DNA of 64,000 bases from Pseudomonadota bacterium (GTDB taxonomy: Bacteria > Pseudomonadota > Alphaproteobacteria > Rhodobacterales > Rhodobacteraceae), in NCBI GenBank assembly GCA_020161615.1, contig JAIUPD010000006.1, positions 1-64,000 on the forward strand, in the 5' to 3' direction. A program made the translations under genes and the position numbers. The notes beneath the pieces are model-generated. The model made no database searches. It was not told the origin of the DNA and was given only the letters and a program-made list of their open reading frames with translations. The number at the start of each line of letters is the position of its first letter. Positions within the stretch are counted from its first letter, which is position 1. Of the stretch, positions 17,187 through 25,384 are shown in pieces.

Positions 17187-17189
17187 CCC

Positions 17190-18752
17190 ATGGCGGCCGA
17201 TCACGTCATCATCGGGTCCGGGATCAACGGGCTCGTGGCCGCGGCCATGCTGGCGCTCAAGGGCCGCAAGGTCATGGTGCTGGAACGCGAGGACAGGCTG
17301 GGCGGCTGCCTTCTGACCGAGGCCGCGACGCTGCCGGGCTTCCAGCATGACGTGATGGCCGCGACCTGGGTGCTGTTCATGACCTCGCCCGCCGGCGCGG
17401 CGCTGGGTCCGCATCTGGCGAAGCACGGGTTCGAGTACTGCCATACCCCGCATCCCACCGCGGTGCTGCGCCCCGATGGCAGCGCGCTGGTGCTGAGCAT
17501 GGATCCGGCCCGCAACCGCGCCGCCTTCAACGCGCTGGCCGCGGGCGACGGCGACCAGCATGCGGCCGATACCGGGCAGATCGCGGCGGATGCGCCATTC
17601 CTGTTCGGGCTTCTCGGCGGGTCGCTCTGGTCCTGGGGCACGGCGAAACTGCTGTTCGGGCAGGTGCGCAAACGGGGCTTGCGCGGTCTGGCCGGCTGGA
17701 TGGGTCAGGCGCTGGCTCCGGCGCGCGGCTGGCTGGAGGCGCGCTATCGCAGCCCCCTGGTGCAGGCCCTCTGGGCACCCTGGGTGCTGCATTGCGGCCT
17801 GACGCCCGAATCCGCCTATTCGGCGCAGATGGGCAAGGTCATCGCCTTCGCGCTGGAGGCCGCCGGCGCACCGGTCGTCAAAGGCGGCTCGGGCGCGGCG
17901 GTCGCCGCCTTCAGATCGCTGATCGAGGCGCAGGGCGGCACCTTCCGCACCGGCGCCGATGTGTCCCGGATCGAGGTTCTGGATGGCCGCGTCACCGGGG
18001 TGATGCTGACCTCGGGCGAGACGATCGCCGCGCGCTCGGTCTTGGCCTCGGTCGCGCCGGGGCAGCTGTACGACCGGCTTCTGGGCGATGTCGAGCTGGC
18101 CCAGGATCGTGCCGCGCTGCCCGATTTCCGGCATGGGCGGGGCAATTTCCAGCTGCATTTCGCGCTGGACCGGGCGCCGGAATGGCTGACCCCGGGGCTG
18201 GAGGACGTGGCGCTGATCCACCTTTCCGACGGGATCGACGCCGTGTCGAAATCCGCCAACGAGGCCGAGCGCGGGCTCTTCCCCGAAACCCCGACAATCT
18301 GTGTCGGCCAGCCCTCCAGGATGGACCCGAGCCGTTGCCCCGAGGGCAAGGCGATCCTCTGGCTGCAGATCCCCGACGCACCCCGCGTGATCAAGGGCGA
18401 TGCCGCCGGCCAGATCCCCGGCCGGAGCTGGGACGACGCCACGCGCGAGGCCTTCGCCGACCGGATCGAGGCGATCCTTGCCCGCCACATCAAGGATTTC
18501 GGCCAGATCAAGCTGGCGCGGCGTGCCTATTCCCCCGCCGATCTGGAAGCGCTGAACGTCAACCTGGTCGGCGGCGATCCCTATGGCGGACATTGCGGCA
18601 TCGACCAGTTCTTCATCTGGCGCCCCTTCGCCCATTCCACCAACGGGATTGGACCCGTGCGCGGCCTGATCCATATCGGGGCCTCGACGCATCCGGGGCC
18701 GGGCCTCGGCGGCGGATCGGGGTTCAACGCGGCGAAAAGGCTGGGTGCATGA
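17190..18752 (+). CDS. CrtI/PYROXD2-like FAD-dependent oxidoreductase (second copy)
   Basis: 520 aa. The N-terminal FAD fold is HVIIGSGINGLVAAAMLALKGRKVMVLERED with GGCL, and the C-terminal LIHIGASTHPGPGLGGGSG closes the FAD site. It is clearly a paralogue of the protein encoded at 14728-16290: both share QPxxxDPSRxPEGK, GDAAGQI and the LE-x4-N-LVGGD stretch. It sits between the cyclase gene and the MarR gene and ends with an ATGA overlap into the latter. A soluble or peripheral flavin dehydrogenase acting on a pathway intermediate is likely; the substrate is unknown. Confidence 0.82.
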   Translation: MAADHVIIGSGINGLVAAAMLALKGRKVMVLEREDRLGGCLLTEAATLPGFQHDVMAATWVLFMTSPAGAALGPHLAKHGFEYCHTPHPTAVLRPDGSALVLSMDPARNRAAFNALAAGDGDQHAADTGQIAADAPFLFGLLGGSLWSWGTAKLLFGQVRKRGLRGLAGWMGQALAPARGWLEARYRSPLVQALWAPWVLHCGLTPESAYSAQMGKVIAFALEAAGAPVVKGGSGAAVAAFRSLIEAQGGTFRTGADVSRIEVLDGRVTGVMLTSGETIAARSVLASVAPGQLYDRLLGDVELAQDRAALPDFRHGRGNFQLHFALDRAPEWLTPGLEDVALIHLSDGIDAVSKSANEAERGLFPETPTICVGQPSRMDPSRCPEGKAILWLQIPDAPRVIKGDAAGQIPGRSWDDATREAFADRIEAILARHIKDFGQIKLARRAYSPADLEALNVNLVGGDPYGGHCGIDQFFIWRPFAHSTNGIGPVRGLIHIGASTHPGPGLGGGSGFNAAKRLGA

Positions 18753-19219
18753 GTGATCAGGGCAAAAGACGGACGAGGCTGGGCGAAACGGGGCTGGAGG
18801 GTTTCGCGCCCTACCTCATGAACCGCATCATGGGACGCTACAACGCCGAGATCCGCTCGGCCCTGGGCAAGAACGGCCTCTCGACCCCCAAGATGCGGGC
18901 GCTCGCTGTCCTTTCGGTGGTGCAGGCGCCCCTGATCCGCGAGCTTGCCGTCAATGCCGTGACCGAACAATCGACCCTCAGCCGGGCATTGGACCAGCTG
19001 GAGGCCGATGGCCTCGTGCGGCGTGAATCCGACGTTAACGACAGCCGGGCCACCCGCATCTATATCACCGCTGCCGGGCGCGAGGTCTTCGAGGGCCTCT
19101 GGCCGCACATGACCGACGCGCAGGAAGTCATGTTCCGCGGCATTTCCGACGACGAACGGCAGGCCTTCCTGCTCACCTTGCAGAAGATGCTGCGCAACAT
19201 CCGCAAACACGAATTCTGA
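18749..19219 (+). CDS. MarR family transcriptional regulator
   Basis: 156 aa, the normal MarR length. The winged helix is seen in LIRELAVNAVTEQSTLSRAL, then DQLEADGLVRRESDVNDSRATRIYITAAGRE, with the DxR wing. ATGA overlap with the upstream oxidoreductase gene and a 7-bp gap to the IorA gene place it inside the operon, so it probably autoregulates. MarR proteins are the known ligand-responsive repressors of bacterial auxin catabolism loci, which fits the gene content. The ATTTGCAAAT palindrome upstream of the operon is a candidate site. Confidence 0.9.
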   Translation: MSDQGKRRTRLGETGLEGFAPYLMNRIMGRYNAEIRSALGKNGLSTPKMRALAVLSVVQAPLIRELAVNAVTEQSTLSRALDQLEADGLVRRESDVNDSRATRIYITAAGREVFEGLWPHMTDAQEVMFRGISDDERQAFLLTLQKMLRNIRKHEF

Positions 19220-19226
19220 GGACCGC

Positions 19227-21389
19227 ATGGCCGAACGTTCATTCAAGGCCGAGGTCGCCGACCTGCGCAAGGGCGCGGGCGAGACCTTCACCGGCGAGGG
19301 GATCCTGGCGATCACCAAGGCGCTTCTGGAAAACGGCGTCGGCTATGTCGGCGGCTATCAGGGGGCGCCGATCAGCCATTTGATGGACGTTCTGGCCGAT
19401 GCCGAGGATCTGCTGAAGGAACTCGACGTCCGGTTCGAGGCCAACGCCTCGGAAGCCGCCGCCGCGGCGATGCTGGCGGCCTCGGTGCATTACCCGATCC
19501 GGGGCGCCGTGACCTTCAAGGGGCCGGTGGGCGTCAACGTGGCCTCGGACGCGCTGGCCAACCTCGCGTCTTCGGGCGTGACTGGCGGGGCGCTGATCAT
19601 CGTCGGCGAGGATTACGGCGAGGGCTCCAGCATCATGCAGGAGCGCAGCCATGCCTTCGCCATGAAGTCGCAATTCTGGCTGCTGGACCCGCGGCCCAAC
19701 CTGCCCTCGATCGTCAAGGCGGTCGGCGACGGGTTCGAGCTGTCGGAGGCCTCCAACACCCCGGTCATGCTGATGGTCCGCATCCGCGCCTGCCACGTCA
19801 CCGGCCAGTTCCAGACCCGCGACAACCAGCGCCCGCCGCTCAGCGTGCGCGAGGCTCTGGCCAAGCCGCAGCGCAATGTCTCGCGCATCGTGCTGCCACC
19901 GATGAGCTATGCGCAGGAGCATGACAAGATCAACAACCGCTGGCCAGCCGCCGAGCGCTACATCCGCGAGCACCGGCTGAACGAGCATTTCGGGCCGGAA
20001 ACGGCGCCGGTCGGCATCGTCTGCCAGGGCGGGATGTACAACGGCGTGATCCGGGCGCTGCAGCGGCTGGGTCTGGCGGATCTCTATGGCAACACGCAGG
20101 TGCCGATCTATTGCCTGAATGTGACCTATCCCCTGCTGCCCGACGAATTTGCCGGGTTTTGCGCCGGGAAGGAGGCCGTGCTGGTGGTCGAGGAAGGCCA
20201 ACCCGAGTTCCTGGAACAGGCTTTCGCCACGATGATGCTGCGCTCGGGGTCTTCGACCCGGCTGCACGGGAAGGACATCTTCCCGATGGTGGGCGAATAC
20301 ACCGGACAAGTGATGAAGGACTCGCTGGAAACCTTCCTGCGCCAACACGCCCCGACCCTGCTGCCGGCGCAGGTTCTGGCGCCGAATACCGAGGCCCCGG
20401 CCATCCCCGACCTGTCGAAGACCGTGCCGATCCGCCCGCCGGGGTTCTGCACCGGCTGCCCGGAACGCCCGATCTTCGCCGCGATGAAGCTGGTGCAGAA
20501 GGAACTGGGCGAGCATCAGATCAGCGCCGATATCGGTTGCCACCTGTTCGCCTCGCTGCCGCCCTTCAACATCGGCGGGGCGACGATGGGCTACGGCCTT
20601 GGCCCGGCGTCCAACGCGGCCTTTGACGGCGGCAAGGCCGGGGGCGCCGAGAAACGCTCGATCGCGGTGATCGGCGACGGCGGGTTCTGGCACAATGGCC
20701 TGTCCTCGTCGTTCGGGAACATGGCGTTCAACAAGTCGGACGGCGTGGCAGTCATCGTCGACAATTATTACTCGGCCGCGACCGGCGGGCAGGACGTCAT
20801 GTCCTCCCGCGCCCAGAATCCGACCAAGGCCACCAACAACCCGATCTCGAAGGCGCTGCGCGGCATCGGCATCGACTGGGTGAAGCAGGTCGACCGGACC
20901 TATGACGTGGCGGGCATGCGCGACATCTTGCGCGAGGCGCTGACCACCGATACGCCCGGGCCGAAGGTCATCGTCGCCTCGTCCGAATGCATGCTGAACA
21001 AGCAGCGGCGCGAGAAACCCCTGCGCAATGCCGCGATCCGCGAGGGGCGCCGGGTCGAGGCGCCGCGCTTCGGCGTGGACGAAGCCGTCTGCACCGGCGA
21101 TCACGCCTGCATCCGGCTGTCGGGCTGCCCCTCGCTGTCCCTGAAGAAACTGGACGATCCCTTGCGGGACGATCCGGTGGCCGCCATCGACACGTCCTGC
21201 GTCGGCTGCGGCAATTGCGGCGAGGTAGCCGAGGCCGCGGTCCTCTGCCCTTCGTTCTACGAGGCGCGGGTGATCCACAACCCCTCGGCCCTGGAACGCC
21301 GGCTGAACGGCTGGCGGCAGGGTCTGATCGGCTGGCTGGCGAAGCGCCGCCAGTCCCGCCGCCTGAGCTTCGAGGAGAGCGCGGCATGA
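19227..21389 (+). CDS. iorA: Indolepyruvate ferredoxin oxidoreductase alpha-like subunit (TPP and 4Fe-4S)
   Basis: 720 aa. The N-terminal pyrimidine-binding domain carries the GYQGAPISHLMD motif. The TPP-binding GDGGFWHNG begins near residue 484 and ends at a VDNYY stretch. A conserved CTGCPERP lies near 407. The C-terminal ferredoxin-like part holds cysteines in CTGDHACIRLSGCPSLS (about 620) and CVGCGNCGEVAEAAVLCP (about 657). The family oxidatively decarboxylates aryl-2-oxoacids to acyl-CoA. Indolepyruvate is the namesake, but arylglyoxylates such as isatinate are conceivable given the isatin-hydrolase-like gene upstream. ATGA overlap joins it to the beta gene. Confidence 0.88.
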   Translation: MAERSFKAEVADLRKGAGETFTGEGILAITKALLENGVGYVGGYQGAPISHLMDVLADAEDLLKELDVRFEANASEAAAAAMLAASVHYPIRGAVTFKGPVGVNVASDALANLASSGVTGGALIIVGEDYGEGSSIMQERSHAFAMKSQFWLLDPRPNLPSIVKAVGDGFELSEASNTPVMLMVRIRACHVTGQFQTRDNQRPPLSVREALAKPQRNVSRIVLPPMSYAQEHDKINNRWPAAERYIREHRLNEHFGPETAPVGIVCQGGMYNGVIRALQRLGLADLYGNTQVPIYCLNVTYPLLPDEFAGFCAGKEAVLVVEEGQPEFLEQAFATMMLRSGSSTRLHGKDIFPMVGEYTGQVMKDSLETFLRQHAPTLLPAQVLAPNTEAPAIPDLSKTVPIRPPGFCTGCPERPIFAAMKLVQKELGEHQISADIGCHLFASLPPFNIGGATMGYGLGPASNAAFDGGKAGGAEKRSIAVIGDGGFWHNGLSSSFGNMAFNKSDGVAVIVDNYYSAATGGQDVMSSRAQNPTKATNNPISKALRGIGIDWVKQVDRTYDVAGMRDILREALTTDTPGPKVIVASSECMLNKQRREKPLRNAAIREGRRVEAPRFGVDEAVCTGDHACIRLSGCPSLSLKKLDDPLRDDPVAAIDTSCVGCGNCGEVAEAAVLCPSFYEARVIHNPSALERRLNGWRQGLIGWLAKRRQSRRLSFEESAA

Positions 21390-22909
21390 GCGTCACTTTC
21401 CCCCCGCCCGCCGATGCGGGCAATGTGATCAAGCTGGCGATCCTGGCCGTGGGCGGTCAGGGCGGCGGCGTGCTGGGCGGCTGGATCGAGACGCTGGCGC
21501 GCTCGCAGGGCTATGCCGTGCAGGCGACCTCGGTCGCAGGCGTGGCGCAACGCACGGGCGCGACGATCTATTATCTGGAGATGGCACCCGAGGGCCCGGT
21601 CGCGCCGGTCTTTTCGCTCGCCCCGGCGGCGGGCGATGTGGATGTGATGATCGCGGCCGAGATGATGGAGGCCGGGCGGGCGATCCTGCGCGGCTTCGTC
21701 ACGCCCGACCGGACGGTGCTGATCGCCTCGACCCACCGCGCACTGGCGGTCAGCGAGAAGATGGTGCCGGGTGATGGCATCGCCAATGCCGACGAGGTTC
21801 GGGCCGCGGCCGAGGTCGCCGCGCGCGGGCTGGTGCTGGCCGATTTCGAGGCGGCGGCGCTGAAGGCGGGCTCGGTCATCTCGGCCAGCCTGTTCGGCGC
21901 GCTGGCGGGATCGGGCGCCCTGCCCTTCCCGGTCGAGGCTTTCGAAGCGGCGATCCGCGCCGGTGGCAAAGGGGTCGAGCCCTCGCTCCGCGCCTTCGCG
22001 GCGGGGCGCGAGGCGGCGTTGGACGGCAATGTCCCCGCTCCGGTCAAAGGCCTGCCGAAGACTCCGGGCGCCGCGCGCGGGCCGGAGAAGCTGACCCGGG
22101 GCTGGCAGGCGCTGGCCGACCGCGTTTCCACCCTGCCCGCTGCCGTCCGGCCGATGGCGCTGGCCGGTCTGCGCAAGGTGGTGGATTTTCAGGACCTTGC
22201 CTATGGCGAGGCCTATCTGGACCGTCTGGAAACCGCCGCCCGCGCGGACCACGGAATCGACAATGCCTTCACCATTGCGGCCGCGAAATACCTCGCCAAT
22301 GCCATGGCTTATGACGACGTGATCCGCGTGGCCGATGCCAAGACCAGGCCCGAGCGGCTGGACCGGATCCGGGCCGAGATGGGCGGAGCCGAGGTCATGC
22401 AGCTGACCGAATTCACCCATCCGAGGGCCGAGGAAGTGGTCTCGCTGCTGCCGCGCGCCCTGGGTCAGGCGATCATGGACCGGCCGCGCCTGCTGGGCTT
22501 CATCGACCGGCGGGTGAACAAGGGGCGCAGGCTCAGGACCGACCGGCTGCTGCCCTTCCTGCAACTGCATATGCTCGCGTCGATGCGTGGCTGGCGGCCG
22601 CGCAGCCTGCGCCATGCCGAAGAGATGGCGCATCTGGACCGCTGGTTCACCACCGCGCTGGACCGCGCGCCGCGCGATCTGGCGCTGGCCACGGCAACGC
22701 TGCAGGCCCGGCGGCTGGTGAAGGGCTATTCCGACACCCATGCGCGCGGACTGGGCAAGTTCGACCGGGTGATGGAGGGAATCGCGCTGGTCGAGGGGCG
22801 GGACGACGCCGCCGACTGGGCCCGCCGCCTGACTACCGCGGCACTGCAGGACGAAGAGGGCGTGGCGCTGGACGGTGTGCTGAAGACGATCCGCAGCTTC
22901 CTCGACTGA
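21386..22909 (+). CDS. iorB: Indolepyruvate oxidoreductase beta-like subunit with long C-terminal extension
   Basis: 507 aa, more than twice the length of archaeal IorB (about 200). Residues 15-200 form the gamma/beta-type domain (LAILAVGGQGGGVLGGWIE, TSVAGVAQRTGATIYYLE). The remaining 300 residues are a helical extension, as in the DUF6537-type proteobacterial forms, with RLVKGYSDTHARGLGKFDRV close to the end. The extension is common in aerobic bacteria, but its role is unclear; electron transfer to a non-ferredoxin acceptor has been speculated. It is translationally coupled to IorA and ends 6 bp before the convergent IclR gene. Confidence 0.86.
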   Translation: MSVTFPPPADAGNVIKLAILAVGGQGGGVLGGWIETLARSQGYAVQATSVAGVAQRTGATIYYLEMAPEGPVAPVFSLAPAAGDVDVMIAAEMMEAGRAILRGFVTPDRTVLIASTHRALAVSEKMVPGDGIANADEVRAAAEVAARGLVLADFEAAALKAGSVISASLFGALAGSGALPFPVEAFEAAIRAGGKGVEPSLRAFAAGREAALDGNVPAPVKGLPKTPGAARGPEKLTRGWQALADRVSTLPAAVRPMALAGLRKVVDFQDLAYGEAYLDRLETAARADHGIDNAFTIAAAKYLANAMAYDDVIRVADAKTRPERLDRIRAEMGGAEVMQLTEFTHPRAEEVVSLLPRALGQAIMDRPRLLGFIDRRVNKGRRLRTDRLLPFLQLHMLASMRGWRPRSLRHAEEMAHLDRWFTTALDRAPRDLALATATLQARRLVKGYSDTHARGLGKFDRVMEGIALVEGRDDAADWARRLTTAALQDEEGVALDGVLKTIRSFLD

Positions 22910-22915
22910 CCCGGC

Positions 22916-23677
22916 TCAGCGCGGGGCGCCGATCCGGCCGATGGCCAGGGCGCAGCGTCGCAACACGTCCAACACCCGCTCCAGCCGCCCTGACTCGTCG
23001 AAAGCGTTGACCGAGGCGGTGGTCGCCAGCACAAAGGGCACCTGTCCCAGCCCGCCCAGAGGCACGGCGACCCCGGCCGCGCCCAGCTCGAATTCGTCGC
23101 GGGCAAAGGCATAGCCCTGCTCGCGCGCCGTCTCGACCGCGGCGCGCAGGGGGGCGGCATCCAGTTCCGTCGCCTCGGTATAGGGCTGCGGCGAGCGGGC
23201 GGCGAGGGCCTGATCCAGCACCTCGGCGCTTGAGCGCGCCAGCAGCATCCGCCCCACCGCCGTGTGTAGCAAGGGCAGCGCGCTTCCGATACCGAAGCCC
23301 AGCGTCACCCGGGCCGAAGCCGGCGCAGCGCGGTCGACATAGACCGCGTGAAGCCGGTCGCGGGTGGCGAGCGCGACTTCCATGTCCAACTCTTCGGCCG
23401 CGTGGCGCAGGACGGGCTGCACCACCCGCCCGACCTGCAAGCCGCGCAGAAACCCGCCCGCCAGCGTCAGCACCCGGGGCGCGAGGCGCAGGCCGCCCTC
23501 GCCCTCTTCCAGATAGCCGCAGCGCACCAGCGTCAGGCAGAGCCGCCGCACCACCGCCCGGTCGAGGCCCGAGCGGCGGGTGATCTCGGGCAGGGTCAGT
23601 TGGGGCGTGCCGGTCTCGAAACAGGCCAGCACCTCCAGCCCCTTGGCCAGGGTCAGGGCGAAATCGCGATCGCTCAT
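22916..23677 (-). CDS. IclR family transcriptional regulator
   Basis: 253 aa from the ATG at 23677. The N-terminal winged helix (LAKGLEVLACFETGTPQLTL, PEITRRSGLDRAVVRRLCLT) and C-terminal effector domain (GIGSALPLLHTAVGRMLLA, EQGYAFARDEFELGAAGVAVPL) are standard. The PcaR/PobR-like effector domain suits aromatic ligands. It is divergent from the Rieske oxygenase operon. An excellent 15-bp palindrome lies between the two, so control of that operon and itself is likely. Confidence 0.9.
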   Translation of the reverse strand: MSDRDFALTLAKGLEVLACFETGTPQLTLPEITRRSGLDRAVVRRLCLTLVRCGYLEEGEGGLRLAPRVLTLAGGFLRGLQVGRVVQPVLRHAAEELDMEVALATRDRLHAVYVDRAAPASARVTLGFGIGSALPLLHTAVGRMLLARSSAEVLDQALAARSPQPYTEATELDAAPLRAAVETAREQGYAFARDEFELGAAGVAVPLGGLGQVPFVLATTASVNAFDESGRLERVLDVLRRCALAIGRIGAPR

Positions 23678-23724
23678 TTGACAGGTCTCCCGCACTCTGG
23701 CAAAGTTCACATATCGCCCACTAT

Positions 23725-23739
23725 GTGCGATTATCGCAC
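23725..23739. promoter_or_regulatory. IclR operator candidate, 15-bp perfect palindrome
   Basis: GTGCGAT-T-ATCGCAC, with 7-bp arms around a single central base, lies between the divergent IclR and Rieske genes, 25 bp upstream of the Rieske start. Size and position suit an IclR dimer site overlapping both promoters. Confidence 0.6.
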
Positions 23740-23763
23740 GATTCGCAAGGGGAGCCCGAGCCG

Positions 23764-24165
23764 ATGTCCGCCGAAACGCCACCTGCCGAGGGCTGGGTGC
23801 AGATCGCCACGACGGCCGATCTGGACCGCCCCCGCCCGCTGATCCCGGTGACGCTGGCCGGCCGCCGGCTGGTCCTTTTTCGCGACGACGAGGGGCAGCT
23901 GGGCCTGATCGGCCGTCATTGCCCGCATCGCGGCGCCGACCTGTGTTATGGTCGGCTCGAAGACAACGGCCTGCGCTGCCCGTTCCACGGCTGGCATTTC
24001 GACCGGACGGGTCAATGCGTCGAGCAACCGGCCGAGCCCGAAGGCTCGCGCATGCACGAGCAGATCCGCATCCCGATGGTGCCGGTGCGGGAAAAGGATG
24101 GCGCGATCTGGGCACGGGTCGGCGTGGAACTGGAACAGGCAGCCGCAGCGGGGACAGACGCATGA
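23764..24165 (+). CDS. Stand-alone Rieske [2Fe-2S] protein of a split ring-hydroxylating oxygenase
   Basis: 133 aa. The cluster ligands are Cys53-x-His55 (CPHRG) and Cys72-x2-His75 (CPFHGWH), spaced 17 apart. The CPFHGWHFDRTGQC and REKDGAIWAR stretches resemble the N-terminal Rieske domain of oxygenase alpha subunits more than BphF-type ferredoxins. The gene for a catalytic subunit lacking these ligands follows with an ATGA overlap. The simplest reading is that this protein supplies the Rieske centre in trans. No reductase gene is seen nearby, so electron input is unknown. Confidence 0.85.
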   Translation: MSAETPPAEGWVQIATTADLDRPRPLIPVTLAGRRLVLFRDDEGQLGLIGRHCPHRGADLCYGRLEDNGLRCPFHGWHFDRTGQCVEQPAEPEGSRMHEQIRIPMVPVREKDGAIWARVGVELEQAAAAGTDA

Positions 24166-25382
24166 TCAGCCAGCAGCTCAACGACCGCATCACCCGCATC
24201 GCCCCCGGCACCCCGGCGGGCGCCGTGCTGCGGCAATATTGGCAACCCGCCGCTCTGGTGGATGAACTCGCCCATGGGCCGCTGGTGCCGGTCAACCTGC
24301 TGGGCGAACGGCTGGTCCTGCGGCAGGGCGCGCAGGGGCTGGAGCTGGCGACCCGCATCGCCTCCCCGGATGAGGCACCGACGTATTACCCGGCTTCCGA
24401 CGCCATCCAGGTCGACGCCGCGGGGCCGGTCTATCCGACCGAGACCCGCGCGGGTCTGGTCTTCGCCTATCTCGGCGAAGGCGCCCGGCCGCCCTTCCCC
24501 GCCTTCGACTGCTTCCGCGCGCCCGATACCCATGTCTTCGCCTTCAAGGGGCTCTGGGAATGCAACTGGCTGCAGGCGCTGGAGATCGGCATCGACCCGG
24601 CCCATGCCTCGTTCCTGCACCGTTTTCTGGAGGATGAGGACCCCGCCGACAGCTATGGCAAGCAGTTCCGCGACAAGGCGGGGGCGACCGACATTCCGAT
24701 GACCAAGCTCTTGCGCGACTATCCCCGCCCGGAAATCCGGGTGGATGAGACCGATTACGGCCTCAAGATCACTGCGCTGCGCCACATGGAGAACGGCCAT
24801 ACCCATGTCCGCGTCACCAACCAGATCTTCCCCGAGGCGATCTGCATCCCGATGTCGCGCGAAATGACCATCACCCAGTGGCATGTCCCGGTGGATGACC
24901 AGACCTGCTATTGGGTTACCGTCTTCACCAGTTTCGACAAGCCGGTGAACAAGGAACTGATGCGCGCGCAGCGGCTGAAGGAGCATCGGCTGCCCGATTA
25001 CGCGCCGCTGAAGAACCGCCGCAACGATTACCATTACGACCCGGCCGAACAGGCGGCGCTGACCTATACCGGCATGGGGCTGGACATCAACGTCCACGAC
25101 CAATGGGCGGTCGAGGGGATGGGCGCCATTCAGGACCGCACGCAGGAGCATCTGGGCCGCTCGGACGTGGCGATCATCCGCTACCGGCGGATGCTGCGGC
25201 GGATGATGGATGCGCTGGAACAGGGCGACCGCACCGCGCTGCCGATGCATGGTGACGGCGCGGCGCGGATCGTCGGACCGCTGTCGAACGACGCGATTGC
25301 CGAGACCGCCGACTGGCAGGCGGTGAGCCGCGCGGCCGATCTGGCGCGGCGGGCGGCCTGCCCCTGGGATGCAACGGTGTGA
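24162..25382 (+). CDS. Rieske-type oxygenase catalytic subunit lacking Rieske ligands
   Basis: 406 aa. The mononuclear iron site is intact: Glu141-x3-Asp145-x2-His148-x4-His153 in ECNWLQALEIGIDPAHASFLH. The N-terminal part keeps the opening of one-component oxygenases (LNDRITRIAPGTPAG, LRQYWQPAAL) and the GLVFAYLG end of the Rieske fold. Where C-x-H and C-x2-H should be (residues about 55-95) there is no cysteine or histidine pair. The upstream 133-aa Rieske protein presumably replaces the lost cluster. The family hydroxylates or demethylates aromatics. In MarR-regulated auxin loci a two-protein Rieske system begins indole-3-acetate oxidation, which this pair resembles in context. Confidence 0.85.
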   Translation: MISQQLNDRITRIAPGTPAGAVLRQYWQPAALVDELAHGPLVPVNLLGERLVLRQGAQGLELATRIASPDEAPTYYPASDAIQVDAAGPVYPTETRAGLVFAYLGEGARPPFPAFDCFRAPDTHVFAFKGLWECNWLQALEIGIDPAHASFLHRFLEDEDPADSYGKQFRDKAGATDIPMTKLLRDYPRPEIRVDETDYGLKITALRHMENGHTHVRVTNQIFPEAICIPMSREMTITQWHVPVDDQTCYWVTVFTSFDKPVNKELMRAQRLKEHRLPDYAPLKNRRNDYHYDPAEQAALTYTGMGLDINVHDQWAVEGMGAIQDRTQEHLGRSDVAIIRYRRMLRRMMDALEQGDRTALPMHGDGAARIVGPLSNDAIAETADWQAVSRAADLARRAACPWDATV

Positions 25383-25384
25383 CG

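Noticed and set aside
16266-18692. 808-codon minus-strand frame opposite the cyclase and CrtI-like genes
   Set aside because: No motifs. The plus-strand genes have family signatures and coupled starts.
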